33,301 nt of DNA, from NCBI GenBank assembly GCA_028284725.1, contig JANQRD010000071.1:1-33301 (forward strand). Reading direction: 5' to 3'. The position numbers were made by a program, and so were the translations under genes. Positions 16,419 through 24,791 of the stretch are shown one piece after another (position 1 is the first letter of the stretch; each line of letters opens with the position of its first letter). The notes below the pieces were generated by a model that saw only the letters and a program-made list of their open reading frames with translations, was not told the origin of the DNA and searched no databases. Origin of the DNA: Allomuricauda sp. Lineage in GTDB: Bacteria > Bacteroidota > Bacteroidia > Flavobacteriales > Flavobacteriaceae.

Positions 16419-17453
16419 ATGAAAATACTACATAGAATTTCAAGTAAAATAAACATTGCCTTTTTGTCCGCGGTGGTGGTAGCTGGTTTTTCCTTTACCT
16501 CATGTGAGGATGATGATAAAAACAATCTGAATGATTTTATTGACACCGGAGGATTTGTAAGATTTGTAGATCAGAATCCCCCAGGAGCGGTAGGTGTTAA
16601 TGCAATTAGTGAACTGTCTTACTCTTTTTCAGTAGAGGATGCAAATCAGACAGCCGCTATGTATGATCTTAAGTTATACGCTGATTTGGGCGGGGTTAGA
16701 ACTGACACAGTTCAAGTTGACCAGGTAACTAGTTTTCCTGCCAGCTTTTCCTTTACTGCTGATGATTTAGCAGGTTTGCTAGGTATAACGGTAGATGATA
16801 TAGGCTTTGGAGATAATTTCTTTTTTACCGCTGAGGTCACAACCGTTGATGGGATAGTTTATGGGGGAGCTGATAGATTGAACTTTCTTCAAGTTTTTCC
16901 TCAACCAGATGGCACTTTTCTAGACGAGGACGATGACCCAGTTACGGTTGGGCCTAATGATGTTATCTATACGAATGCTGATGGTGAATCTTTCCTAGTG
17001 GGAGGACAAAATTCAACAGATGATTTATTGGATGAGACCGGATACAGACAGGCATTTGAGTTCAGTTTTGTAATTCTTTGTCCATCAGTTGATTTCGCAC
17101 TACTTCCAGGAACTTATGATGTTACAAATCTTGGATTTGCAGGATTCTTTGGCGAAACTGATTTTGTCCGAGAAGTGATTGCAGGACCTGGAGCCAATCA
17201 AATAACTATTATTGATGGCGAGTTTCCAGCTGTTGGATCGGATGATTTGGTACTGAATATTGATCCCAATACAGGCGCTACTTCACTAGGTGCACCCGGA
17301 ATTGCGTTCGATGCCGCGGCGGGTGCGTTCGCCACGGATAATTATGGGTCTGCAGTAGGTTTTGTATTTACATGTACGGGCAATATTGTCATGGTTATGG
17401 ATTTTGATGCTTTCGCTGGAAACCCACATCCATTCGAATTATCCAAGCAGTAA
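16419..17453 (+). CDS. Unrecognised surface lipoprotein, third gene of the SusC/SusD operon
   Basis: This 344-residue protein has a leader ending FSFTSC (cysteine at residue 29) followed by EDDDKNN. An acidic stretch right after the cysteine is a known Bacteroidota export signal to the outer face. It is rich in acidic residues and beta-strand-like sequence, and appears to hold two or three Ig-like or beta-sandwich modules. I see no catalytic motif. The position, 18 bases after susD and before a terminator, suggests a SusE/SusF-like ligand-binding role. That is an inference from context. I cannot name the family. Confidence 0.8.
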   Translation: MKILHRISSKINIAFLSAVVVAGFSFTSCEDDDKNNLNDFIDTGGFVRFVDQNPPGAVGVNAISELSYSFSVEDANQTAAMYDLKLYADLGGVRTDTVQVDQVTSFPASFSFTADDLAGLLGITVDDIGFGDNFFFTAEVTTVDGIVYGGADRLNFLQVFPQPDGTFLDEDDDPVTVGPNDVIYTNADGESFLVGGQNSTDDLLDETGYRQAFEFSFVILCPSVDFALLPGTYDVTNLGFAGFFGETDFVREVIAGPGANQITIIDGEFPAVGSDDLVLNIDPNTGATSLGAPGIAFDAAAGAFATDNYGSAVGFVFTCTGNIVMVMDFDAFAGNPHPFELSKQ

Positions 17454-17487
17454 CATAGATTTAAAAGTTTTTAACTTTTGATTACAG

Positions 17488-17517
17488 GAGCCACCCTTAA
17501 AGGGTGGTTCTTTTTTT
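17488..17517 (+). terminator. Terminator of the SusC/SusD operon
   Basis: GAGCCACCCT and AGGGTGGTTC form a 10-bp stem with one G-T wobble around a short loop (TAA), followed by a run of seven Ts. It lies 35 bases after the last gene of the operon. Confidence 0.9.
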
Positions 17518-17572
17518 GATCAATATCCGCCTTGGGAAAATCGATATACTGGCTAAATTTTACACTATGGGT

Positions 17573-17580
17573 TATCTTTG
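17573..17580 (+). promoter_or_regulatory. -7 promoter box for the queD-like gene
   Basis: TATCTTTG matches the Bacteroidota -7 consensus TAnnTTTG. It lies 17 bases before the chosen start at 17598, giving a leader of about ten bases. A clear TTG -33 element is not visible. Confidence 0.55.
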
Positions 17581-17597
17581 CAAAAACATTGGTTTTT

Positions 17598-18008
17598 ATG
17601 ATTGCTACCATTTGTAGAAAAGCCCATTTTAACGCTGCTCATCGTCTACATAACCCCAACTGGAGTAATGAAAAAAATGCGGAAGTCTTCGGGAAGTGCA
17701 ACAGTCCCAATTATCATGGGCACAATTTTGACCTAGAGGTGCGCATTCGGGGGGAAGTAGACCCCAATACCGGATTTGTAATGGATTTGGCGGAACTGGG
17801 AATGCTCATTAAAGTGGAAGTTGAGGAAAGATTTGATCATAAAAATCTCAATGTGGATTGCCCGGAATTTGCAGAACTGTTCCCGACAACCGAGTATTTC
17901 GTAAAAGTGATTTATGATATTTTAAAGCCAAAATTAAAAGACAACCAATTACTTCACATTACCCTCCATGAAACCCAAAAGAATTCAGCGGAATATGGAG
18001 ATTGGTAA
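17598..18008 (+). CDS. queD: 6-pyruvoyl-tetrahydropterin-synthase / QueD-like 6-carboxy-tetrahydropterin synthase
   Basis: I start at the ATG at 17598 (136 residues) because MIATICRKAHFNAAHRLH is the usual N-terminus, and a -7 box sits just upstream. The open frame reaches back to 17532 but adds unrelated sequence. Zinc ligands are the His of AAHRL (residue 15) and the two of YHGH (40, 42). Catalytic Cys34 sits in FGKCNSPN. The remaining motifs are GFVMDLAEL and FDHKNLN, with LHETQKN near the end carrying the substrate-binding Glu. QueD makes 6-carboxy-tetrahydropterin for queuosine. The FGKCNSPNYHGH form is close to the PTPS branch, so biopterin chemistry is an alternative. It stands alone before a tRNA-Val gene. 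Confidence 0.9.
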   Translation: MIATICRKAHFNAAHRLHNPNWSNEKNAEVFGKCNSPNYHGHNFDLEVRIRGEVDPNTGFVMDLAELGMLIKVEVEERFDHKNLNVDCPEFAELFPTTEYFVKVIYDILKPKLKDNQLLHITLHETQKNSAEYGDW

Positions 18009-18040
18009 CATTTTTTACGATATTGCACCACCATTTTAAA

Positions 18041-18115
18041 GGGATATTAGCTCAGTTGGTTTAGAGCGCTGTCTTGACAGGGCAGAGGTCACTGGTTCGA
18101 ATCCAGTATATCCCA
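18041..18115 (+). tRNA. tRNA-Val(GAC)
   Basis: Cloverleaf is complete: acceptor GGGATAT/ATATCCC, D-arm GCTC...GAGC, anticodon stem CTGTC/GGCAG (one G-T wobble) with loop TTGACAG and anticodon GAC, and T-arm ACTGG-TTCGAAT-CCAGT. The CCA end is not encoded. The T-arm is identical to the tRNA fragment at 7503-7544. Confidence 0.97.
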
Positions 18116-18120
18116 CTTCT

Positions 18121-18492
18121 TTAAAAACTTATCGTACAGGCCTGCGATTTTCCAAACCATCTCACCCGGTTTCGTGAGGCCAAATTGTAAATGGTATCAC
18201 GGATGATGCGTGGAATAAAGGCCAACAAAGCAGCTACCAACCGCCATTTGGGTATTTTGGAGATGATACGCAAGAACCCATCCGAGTGGGTATGTTTTCC
18301 ATTGTCATCGAAAAGAATAACAGTTTCCAATTCTGTAGTTGAAAATCCATGAGTTCTCAATAGCTCTTGTCCAAATGGAGATTGAAAAGGAACAAATTGG
18401 AAGATATTCTCGGGAGCAAACTTAAGCAGCCAACCCACAACCCCATTGCACAGGTTGCATTCGCCATCGAAAACTATCACACTTTTTTCCAT
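18121..18492 (-). CDS. DCC-family (DUF393) thiol-disulfide-oxidoreductase-like protein
   Basis: I choose the ATG at 18492 (123 residues), because MEKSVIVFDGECNLCNGVVG is the family's usual start. The longer frame to 18540 adds a poor leader. The DxxCxxC motif (DGECNLCNG) is the signature that gives the DCC family its name. FVPFQSPFGQELL, TVILFDDNGKHTHSDGFLRI and a hydrophobic C-terminal half complete it. The family is thought to have a thioredoxin-like fold, but its physiological partner is unknown. The gene is convergent with the tRNA, whose 3' end is only five bases from its stop. Confidence 0.88.
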   Translation of the reverse strand: MEKSVIVFDGECNLCNGVVGWLLKFAPENIFQFVPFQSPFGQELLRTHGFSTTELETVILFDDNGKHTHSDGFLRIISKIPKWRLVAALLAFIPRIIRDTIYNLASRNRVRWFGKSQACTISF

Positions 18493-18600
18493 GATGTTGT
18501 TGTTTAGTTTCCTAATAGGTCGAAAGAGAGCCCAAGTCATTTCATGGAAATGTCAAATAAGTTGTTGATTTTGGAATATTATGCTTTTTTTAAGATTTGA

Positions 18601-19875
18601 TCAAAGCAGCTCTAAGGTGCGTTCCAATGCCATTCCTCGGGATCCTTTTATAAACATATCACCTTTTGCAATTGGATTTTCTTTCAGATATACCTCAAAA
18701 TCATTGAAGTTCTTGAACCGTTTGAATGCTGTCTTGGTTTTAAAGAAATTTTCCCCGACCAACAAAACAGAAGTAAATCCTAATTGTTGTGCTAAATCCA
18801 CAATGGCTTGATGTTCTTTGGCCGCATCCACTCCCAATTCAAACATATCCCCCAGAATTAGGGTTTTGTGCTCACCTTCCATCGTTTTGAAATTTTCCAA
18901 GGCCACTTTCATGCTCGATGGATTTGCGTTGTAGGCGTCCAAAACAATTTTGAGCCCATTTTTTTCTATGATTTGGGAACGATTGTTTTGAGGCGTGTAC
19001 GACTCCAAGGCTTTTTTGATGCCTTCCAAAGGCACATTGAAGTATTTACCCATAAGAATGGCCACACAACAGTTCGTGAAGTTGTATTCGCCGATAAGTT
19101 GTGTATGGATTTTTAGATGCTCAACCTCAATGCCTACAAACGGATTGGACTCTGACAATTTTATAGTGTAATACTGGGGATCCTCAGTGCTAAAACCAAT
19201 TTTTTTGACATACGTTGCCAATTTTTCCATTTGAATAGCATCATCTGCATTCATGAAAACGTGCTTGTCGTTGCTCGTAAGATGGTCGTAAAGCTCACTT
19301 TTGCCTTTTATTACCCCCTCAACACCTCCAAAACCTTCCAAATGTGCTTTTCCGAAGTTGGTGATATAACCAAAGTCGGGTTGTGCAATTTGGCTCAAGA
19401 ACGCAATTTCCTTTTGATGGTTCGCTCCCATTTCCACGATTGCTATTTCCGTATCATCTTTTATGGATAAAAGAGTAAGGGGAACACCAATATGATTGTT
19501 TAAATTTCCTTGTGTAGCTATGGTTCGGTACTTTGTGGAGAGTACCGCATAGATTAGCTCCTTGGTAGTGGTTTTGCCATTACTTCCGGTAAGGGAAATA
19601 ATTCTAGCCGTGCTGTAGTTTCGATGAAAAGTGGCAAGTTTTTGCAGGGTTTCCAAAACATTACTCACGAGGAGACAGCGTTCTGAGGTTTGATGCTCCT
19701 TTTCATCAATTATGGTGTAGGCGGCACCTTTTTCAAGCGCTTCCGCAGCAAAACTATTCCCATTGAAATTGGGCCCCTTCAAAGCAAAAAAAAGGCAATT
19801 TTTAGTGATTTTTCGGGTATCGGTGCAAACTGTAGGGTGGGCCAAAAAAATGGCATGAAGCTGTTCCAAAGTCAT
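18601..19875 (-). CDS. murF: MurF, UDP-N-acetylmuramoyl-tripeptide--D-alanyl-D-alanine ligase
   Basis: The 424-residue protein adds D-Ala-D-Ala to UDP-MurNAc-tripeptide in the cytoplasm, completing the peptidoglycan precursor. It shows DTRKITKNCLFFALKG in the N-terminal substrate domain and the Mur ligase P-loop LTGSNGKTTTKE (residues ~96-106). EMGANHQKEIAFLSQIAQPD and ITNFGKAHLEGFGG are the central-domain motifs, and LDAYNANPSSM opens the C-terminal ligase domain. Length is normal for Bacteroidota. It follows gldJ on the same strand, but a terminator lies only about nine bases before its start, so most of its transcription should come from a promoter close by or from read-through. Confidence 0.96.
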   Translation of the reverse strand: MTLEQLHAIFLAHPTVCTDTRKITKNCLFFALKGPNFNGNSFAAEALEKGAAYTIIDEKEHQTSERCLLVSNVLETLQKLATFHRNYSTARIISLTGSNGKTTTKELIYAVLSTKYRTIATQGNLNNHIGVPLTLLSIKDDTEIAIVEMGANHQKEIAFLSQIAQPDFGYITNFGKAHLEGFGGVEGVIKGKSELYDHLTSNDKHVFMNADDAIQMEKLATYVKKIGFSTEDPQYYTIKLSESNPFVGIEVEHLKIHTQLIGEYNFTNCCVAILMGKYFNVPLEGIKKALESYTPQNNRSQIIEKNGLKIVLDAYNANPSSMKVALENFKTMEGEHKTLILGDMFELGVDAAKEHQAIVDLAQQLGFTSVLLVGENFFKTKTAFKRFKNFNDFEVYLKENPIAKGDMFIKGSRGMALERTLELL

Positions 19876-19883
19876 AAATCGAA

Positions 19884-19918
19884 GATAAAAAAAAGCCCTG
19901 ACGTGAAATCAGGGCTTT
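19884..19918 (-). terminator. Terminator of gldJ, immediately before murF
   Basis: AAAGCCCTGA and TCAGGGCTTT form a perfect 10-bp stem around a 7-base loop (CGTGAAA). On the minus strand the stem is followed by a run of Ts (plus-strand A-run at about 19887-19894). It is in the right place and direction to end the gldJ transcript. Confidence 0.88.
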
Positions 19919-19939
19919 CATAAAATTGCTTAATATCCG

Positions 19940-21598
19940 TTATCGAACTTTTTTATGTCGAATTGTTTTGTTCTTAGATTTGGATTTCGATCCCACCCTG
20001 GACATGGCGCATCGGAATCCGATATCGTCTGTAGCCATGTACTGTGGTAAATACCTTCGCTGTGCAGGATCTAACCAAAAGGCCCTGTCTCTCCATGAAC
20101 CTCCTTTGTATACCCGAACCTCGTCGTTGATTAAAGAAGTTCTGTAATTGGAAGTATCATACTGTCGAAGAAGCTTTCCAGTGGAATCACGCTCCACTTT
20201 ATGCTTTGGAGAATCGTACATTTTTCTGTTGTTGGCTTCATCGCTGAATCTTTGGAAGAATCGTGATGAACCTGGGTCACCATCACGGTAGCCCCGGTTG
20301 TCACTGGAATCAAAATTGGTTCTTAAATAGGTTTCCTCTTCGGTAACCGGAACCATTTCTATTTCACCTGGAAGATTCAAGGCAACCACTTTTCCATTAG
20401 GAAGTGTATCGTAAACAATATCGTCACGCAACACCTTGACTTTGCCTTCTTCATCAATGGCCTTTTTCAAGAAAATGTTTCCACGGTAGTAGTTGAAATC
20501 ACTGATTTCATCGTCAACAATCGGACGGTAAACATCGGCAACCCATTCAGACACGTTACCGGCCATGTCGTATAGTCCAAAATCGTTGGGCTTGTATGAT
20601 TTCACCTCTGCAGTGATATCGGCACCATCATCGGACCATCCAGCAATTCCACCATAATCACCTTTGGCCTGCTTAAAGTTGGCCAATTGATCACCACGGC
20701 CTACGCGCTGACCATTACGGGTATAATCTCCTTCCCACGGATACTTCTTTCTACCTCGGTAGTTGTTGTACTCCCTGGAACCAATCAAGGCTTGGGCAGC
20801 ATATTCCCACTCCGTTTCGGTAGGAAGTCGATATTCGGGCATGATTACACCACTGCTTCGCTTAGCAAATACACTGATGGAATCCCTTTTTTTATTTCCT
20901 TGCAGCGAGTCTATTTGTCCCCCGTAAACAGATTCAGGGTTGTTCAAATAAGCTTCTGTGCTAAAGGTACCCTCAATTTCACCATTCAAGACCTTGTATT
21001 TGGCATCCTTTGCCAAGTAACCCTCTCTCTCCAACATGGCTTCATTCACCCTGTCGGTTCTCCATTCGGCATACTGTGAAGCCTGTACCCAATTCACGCC
21101 CACAACAGGATATTCTGCGTAAGCGGGGTGTCTTAAGTAGCTATTGGTCATGGTTTCGTTGAATCCTAGTCTATTTCTCCACACAAGGGTGTCTGGTAGG
21201 GCACCGTTGTAGATGTTTCTGTAGTTCGGGTTCTCGGGAGGATATACCGCTTTCAGGTAATCCAAGTACTCTAGGTACATTACATTGGTCACCTCAGTCT
21301 CATCCATATAGAACGACTGCACGTGCTGTTGTGTAGGTGTGTTGTTCCAATCGTGCATGATATCATCCTGGACCTTACCCTTGGTAAAGGTACCACCTTC
21401 GATGAATACCGTACCGGGAGGAGTTTCCTGCTCCTTAAAGTCGGAATTGTACTGGAATCCACCCTCTTTCGCATTGATTTTCCATCCTGTGGCTCTTGAA
21501 ACGTTTTTGGAGGAAGAGGAAGAGGAATTTTTACAGCTTGAAAAACTTCCCACTACAATAGCGCAAGAAAGTACAACTTTGATAAAGTCTTTTTTCAT
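19940..21598 (-). CDS. gldJ: GldJ, gliding motility / type IX secretion lipoprotein
   Basis: This 552-residue lipoprotein (leader to FSSC, cysteine at residue 22) has the FGE-sulfatase-like fold of GldJ and GldK. It shows TVFIEGGTFTKG, YMDETEVTNVMYLEYLDYL, YRLPTETEWEYAAQ, DFGLYDMAGNVSEWV and, near the end, VYKGGSWRDRAFWLDPAQRRYL and DDIGFRCAM. GldJ lies in the outer membrane or periplasm, supports GldK and is needed for gliding motility and type IX secretion in Flavobacterium johnsoniae. The C-terminal tail (SKSKNKTIRHKKV) is present, so it looks full-length. It is divergent from porV; the intervening sequence lacks porU. Confidence 0.95.
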   Translation of the reverse strand: MKKDFIKVVLSCAIVVGSFSSCKNSSSSSSKNVSRATGWKINAKEGGFQYNSDFKEQETPPGTVFIEGGTFTKGKVQDDIMHDWNNTPTQQHVQSFYMDETEVTNVMYLEYLDYLKAVYPPENPNYRNIYNGALPDTLVWRNRLGFNETMTNSYLRHPAYAEYPVVGVNWVQASQYAEWRTDRVNEAMLEREGYLAKDAKYKVLNGEIEGTFSTEAYLNNPESVYGGQIDSLQGNKKRDSISVFAKRSSGVIMPEYRLPTETEWEYAAQALIGSREYNNYRGRKKYPWEGDYTRNGQRVGRGDQLANFKQAKGDYGGIAGWSDDGADITAEVKSYKPNDFGLYDMAGNVSEWVADVYRPIVDDEISDFNYYRGNIFLKKAIDEEGKVKVLRDDIVYDTLPNGKVVALNLPGEIEMVPVTEEETYLRTNFDSSDNRGYRDGDPGSSRFFQRFSDEANNRKMYDSPKHKVERDSTGKLLRQYDTSNYRTSLINDEVRVYKGGSWRDRAFWLDPAQRRYLPQYMATDDIGFRCAMSRVGSKSKSKNKTIRHKKVR

Positions 21599-21992
21599 AA
21601 TTTGGGCTTGAGTACTTTAAACTATAGGGTTATGACCCCAATTACTTTAACTTGATTTGATTCTATAAATCCTTTCAATGGCTTTAAAACGCTGTTTTGG
21701 CCATTATATTTTACACCCACAAAATAATTGCAACTATGCTATAGCGGGCGCAATCTACTTTTTTAACGAAATCGATGCGAAAATAGTATGGAATTGGTAC
21801 GTTTTAACGATTTCCGATGTAGGTATTAGGTACGGAATAGCGTTGCTTAGGGAAGATTCCTGTTTATTGAAGCTAAAAAAAAGTGTTCAGAGTATAAGAA
21901 TTTTCGGAAAAGGCCGTTTACATGTAATACGTCTTTATATATTTAGAGGTATATCCGTGAACTCAACAACTACTAAACGCTAAAAACTCGAA
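21599..21992. other. 394-base divergent intergenic region between gldJ and porV; porU absent
   Basis: Both promoters must lie here. No exact TAnnTTTG box was found. A 101-codon frame on the plus strand has no recognisable similarity and I leave it out. In F. johnsoniae porU, encoding a sortase of over 1000 residues, sits between gldJ and porV. There is no room for it, and no porU-like trace can be read in the gap. Confidence 0.7.
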
Positions 21993-23141
21993 ATGAAAAA
22001 GTTACTAGTATTGACGGTGTTTCTTATCGCAGCCCTAAAGGTAAGTGCACAGCAAGAAAGAGTAATTACAACTGCAGTCCCCTTTTTAACAATTGCTGCC
22101 GATGCCAGGGCCTCAGGTATGGGAGACATGGGCGTTGCAACGTCCTTTGATGTTTATTCGCAGCAATGGAATCCTGCAAAATTTGCTTTCGCCGACCAAA
22201 AAACGGGTATTGGAGTGAGTTATACCCCCTACTTGGAAAGCATTATCAATGACGTTTCCTTACTTAACGCAAATTTTTATAACAAGATCAATGATCGAAG
22301 CGCCTTTGCTTTTAGTGTGCGTTATTTTGGTTTGGGTGAGATTGAACTCCGTACCACACCTACCCCGGATGATTTTACGATTGTAAAACCCAATGAATTT
22401 GCCATCGATGGATCTTACTCCCTAAAATTGAGCCAGACTTTTTCCATGGCCGTGGGAGGTCGATTTATCAGCTCTAACCTGAGATTTCAGGAGGGCACCC
22501 AGGATTCACAGGCGGCAAATGCTTTTGCTGTGGACATCGCCGGTTTTTTCAGATCAAGAGAGATTGCTTACAATAGTTTTGATGGACGTTGGAGAGCTGG
22601 TTTCAATATTTCCAATCTTGGAGGTAAGATTCAATATGATGCGGGTGGCCAGGAGAATTTTTTACCAACAAATTTAAAATTTGGGGCAGGCTTTGATTTC
22701 ATTTTCGATCAAGACAATGTATTGGGACTTCATACAGAATTCAATAAGCTATTGGTACCTACTCCAAGGGATTTTAATGGAGATGGACTAATTACTGCGG
22801 AAGATAACGACGAGTATCAACAAATAAGCTTTTTAAGTGGAGCTTTTGAATCATTCGGGGATGCTCCAGACGGTTTCAGCGAGGAATTGCAAGAAGTGAC
22901 CTGGGCTCTGGGTGCAGAATACAAATATTTGGACGCATTTATGCTGCGTGCAGGATATTTTAATGAAAGCGAGGAAAAAGGATCTAGACAGTTCTTTACG
23001 TTAGGGGCTGGATTTCAGTTCAAATCTGCCCAAATAGACCTCTCGTACTTGTTCTCTACATCCCAGGTTAGAAATCCACTGGAAAACACCCTGCGTTTTT
23101 CATTGACTTTCAATTTTGGTGAAGAGTTTGTGAACGACTAA
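21993..23141 (+). CDS. porV: PorV (LptO), type IX secretion outer-membrane barrel
   Basis: The 382-residue protein has a signal peptide ending KVSAQ. The diagnostic PorV opening follows: ITTAVPFLTIAADARASGMG, then MGVATSFDVYSQQWNPAKFAF. The rest is alternating beta strands of a FadL-like 14-stranded barrel ending TLRFSLTFNFGEEF. PorV takes cargo released from the Sov translocon and brings it to the PorU sortase, where the C-terminal sorting domain is removed and the cargo is anchored. Length is normal. Downstream it is separated from cdd by a strong terminator, so it is probably monocistronic. The PorU partner is not encoded next to it, unlike in most relatives. Confidence 0.95.
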   Translation: MKKLLVLTVFLIAALKVSAQQERVITTAVPFLTIAADARASGMGDMGVATSFDVYSQQWNPAKFAFADQKTGIGVSYTPYLESIINDVSLLNANFYNKINDRSAFAFSVRYFGLGEIELRTTPTPDDFTIVKPNEFAIDGSYSLKLSQTFSMAVGGRFISSNLRFQEGTQDSQAANAFAVDIAGFFRSREIAYNSFDGRWRAGFNISNLGGKIQYDAGGQENFLPTNLKFGAGFDFIFDQDNVLGLHTEFNKLLVPTPRDFNGDGLITAEDNDEYQQISFLSGAFESFGDAPDGFSEELQEVTWALGAEYKYLDAFMLRAGYFNESEEKGSRQFFTLGAGFQFKSAQIDLSYLFSTSQVRNPLENTLRFSLTFNFGEEFVND

Positions 23142-23160
23142 AGAAAAACAATATAAGATT

Positions 23161-23197
23161 AAGAAAACCTGTCCAACGACAGGTTTTCTTATTTTTG
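23161..23197 (+). terminator. porV terminator overlapping the cdd promoter box
   Basis: AAGAAAACCTGTC (23161-23173) and GACAGGTTTTCTT (23178-23190) are a perfect 13-bp inverted repeat with a CAAC loop. The tail runs into TATTTTTG (23190-23197), an exact TAnnTTTG -7 box. The stem's last base is thus also the first base of the promoter box for the next gene. Confidence 0.85.
23190..23197 (+). promoter_or_regulatory. -7 promoter box of cdd
   Basis: TATTTTTG matches TAnnTTTG and lies 18 bases before the chosen ATG at 23216, which predicts a leader of about 12 bases. The longer frame's ATG at 23195 would overlap the box, a further reason to prefer 23216. Confidence 0.55.
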
Positions 23198-23215
23198 GTC
23201 ATTACCTCGAAAGGA

Positions 23216-23707
23216 ATGAAAAAAAAGCAGGTCAGTTTTGAACTCTCCATTTACGAAGATGTTGGAGAGCTTTCCCCAGAAGAACAAAATTTATTGAATG
23301 TTGCGGAACAAGCTCGTAATGATGCATATGCTCCCTATTCCAACTTTCAGGTAGGTGCGGCCGTTTTGCTGGACAATGGAGAGATTGTGATAGGCAACAA
23401 TCAGGAAAATTCGTCCTATCCATCAGGACTTTGCGCCGAGCGAGTTGCCATTTTTCAAGCTGGGGCCAAATATCCAGGCGTGACCATTAAATCCATTGCT
23501 ATAAGCGCTGCCTCCAAAAATTATATCGTGGATCAGCCAGCCGGCCCCTGTGGGAATTGCCGGCAGTCGATTGCTGAGTACGAGCAAAAGCAGAAGTCGC
23601 CCATTTCACTATTACTTCGAGGCCAAACGGGACCCATTTACAAATGTAATTCCATAAACGATATTCTGCCCCTCGCATTCAGCAGTTCATTTTTGGGGGA
23701 TTCTTAA
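23216..23707 (+). CDS. cdd: Cytidine deaminase
   Basis: I start at 23216 (163 residues, MKKKQVSFE) since the upstream ATG at 23195 lies in the promoter. The zinc-binding and catalytic motifs are intact: GLCAERVA (Cys73 and catalytic Glu75) and PAGPCGNCRQ (Cys112, Cys115). YAPYSNFQVGAAV is the substrate-binding opening. The enzyme converts cytidine and deoxycytidine to uridine and deoxyuridine in pyrimidine salvage. The protein is a little longer than Bacillus Cdd at the N-terminus, as in other Bacteroidota. It lies between porV and pdhA as in many Flavobacteriaceae. Confidence 0.95.
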   Translation: MKKKQVSFELSIYEDVGELSPEEQNLLNVAEQARNDAYAPYSNFQVGAAVLLDNGEIVIGNNQENSSYPSGLCAERVAIFQAGAKYPGVTIKSIAISAASKNYIVDQPAGPCGNCRQSIAEYEQKQKSPISLLLRGQTGPIYKCNSINDILPLAFSSSFLGDS

Positions 23708-23738
23708 ATCAATTCTTTTTACAAAACAGATATATATG

Positions 23739-23746
23739 TATTTTTG
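23739..23746 (+). promoter_or_regulatory. -7 promoter box of pdhA
   Basis: TATTTTTG, an exact TAnnTTTG, lies 42 bases before the chosen pdhA start. It also overlaps the alternative ATG at 23744, which argues against that earlier start. Confidence 0.5.
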
Positions 23747-23788
23747 CTTTTCTCCGATACTGGGGAATTTCATATAATACAACCATTG

Positions 23789-24787
23789 ATGAAAAAAATC
23801 ACCAAAGAAATCTACCTGAAATGGTATGAGGACATGCTGTTTTGGAGGAAGTTCGAGGACAAGCTGGCCGCTGTATATATTCAACAAAAAGTTAGAGGAT
23901 TCCTTCATTTGTACAATGGACAGGAAGCTGTTTTGGCAGGATCCCTGCACGCTATGGATTTGACCAAAGACCGAATGATTACGGCCTATCGAAACCACGT
24001 GCAGCCAATTGGTATGGGTGTCGATCCCAAACGTGTTATGGCCGAACTGTACGGAAAGGTTACAGGAACCTCAAAAGGTATGGGTGGATCCATGCACATT
24101 TTCTCCAAGGAGCACCGCTTTTACGGAGGACATGGTATTGTTGGGGGACAGATTCCTTTAGGAGCTGGTTTGGCTTTTGCTGATAAGTACTTCAAAAGAG
24201 ATTCGGTTACCCTTTGTTATATGGGTGATGGAGCAGTTCGTCAGGGATCTTTGCATGAGACCTTTAATTTGGCGATGTTATGGCAACTTCCAGTTGTATT
24301 TATCTGTGAAAACAATGGCTACGCTATGGGAACTTCTGTAGCACGTACATCATACTCCACTGAAATATGGAAATTGGGGTTGGGCTATGAAATGCCCTGT
24401 ACCGATGTGGACGGAATGGATCCAGCGATTGTGGCCAAGGAAGTAGATAAGGCAATTGAAAGAGCGCGTACCGGTGGCGGTCCAACTTTCCTGGAAATGA
24501 AGACGTACCGTTACCGTGGACATTCCATGTCCGATGCCCAACACTATCGTACCAAGGAAGAAGTGGAAGAATACAAGAAAATAGATCCCATTACTCAGGT
24601 GAAGGATGTAATTTTGGAGAAAGGTTATGCTACAGAAGATGAGATTAAAGAGATTGATGGTCGGGTAAAGGCTTTGGTATCGGGGTGCGAAAAGTTTGCT
24701 GAGGAATCCGATTTCCCTCCAGTACAACAGTTGTACGATACCGTGTACGAACAAGAAGATTATCCATTTTTACAACATAAATTATAA
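23789..24787 (+). CDS. pdhA: Pyruvate dehydrogenase E1 component, alpha subunit
   Basis: The ATG at 23789 (332 residues, MKKITKEIYLKWYEDM) is preferred over 23744, which lies in the promoter box. The thiamine diphosphate motif starts at GDGAVRQGS (146-) and ends at ENN (~174-176). HIFSKEHRFYGGHGIVGGQIP and the phosphorylation-loop-like YRYRGHSMSD are also intact. With the beta subunit it decarboxylates pyruvate and passes the acetyl group to the lipoyl arm of E2. The E1-beta gene is not in this window and must be elsewhere, as is common in Flavobacteriaceae. The E2 gene starts four bases after the stop, so the two are cotranscribed and probably translationally coupled. Confidence 0.96.
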   Translation: MKKITKEIYLKWYEDMLFWRKFEDKLAAVYIQQKVRGFLHLYNGQEAVLAGSLHAMDLTKDRMITAYRNHVQPIGMGVDPKRVMAELYGKVTGTSKGMGGSMHIFSKEHRFYGGHGIVGGQIPLGAGLAFADKYFKRDSVTLCYMGDGAVRQGSLHETFNLAMLWQLPVVFICENNGYAMGTSVARTSYSTEIWKLGLGYEMPCTDVDGMDPAIVAKEVDKAIERARTGGGPTFLEMKTYRYRGHSMSDAQHYRTKEEVEEYKKIDPITQVKDVILEKGYATEDEIKEIDGRVKALVSGCEKFAEESDFPPVQQLYDTVYEQEDYPFLQHKL

Positions 24788-24791
24788 GTAG

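Noticed and set aside
21678..21983. 101-codon frame between gldJ and porV, first suspected to be a porU remnant
   Set aside because: No PorU motif (C25 catalytic His/Cys, C-terminal signal) and no codon bias like the neighbours; it looks like noise in A/T-rich intergenic DNA.
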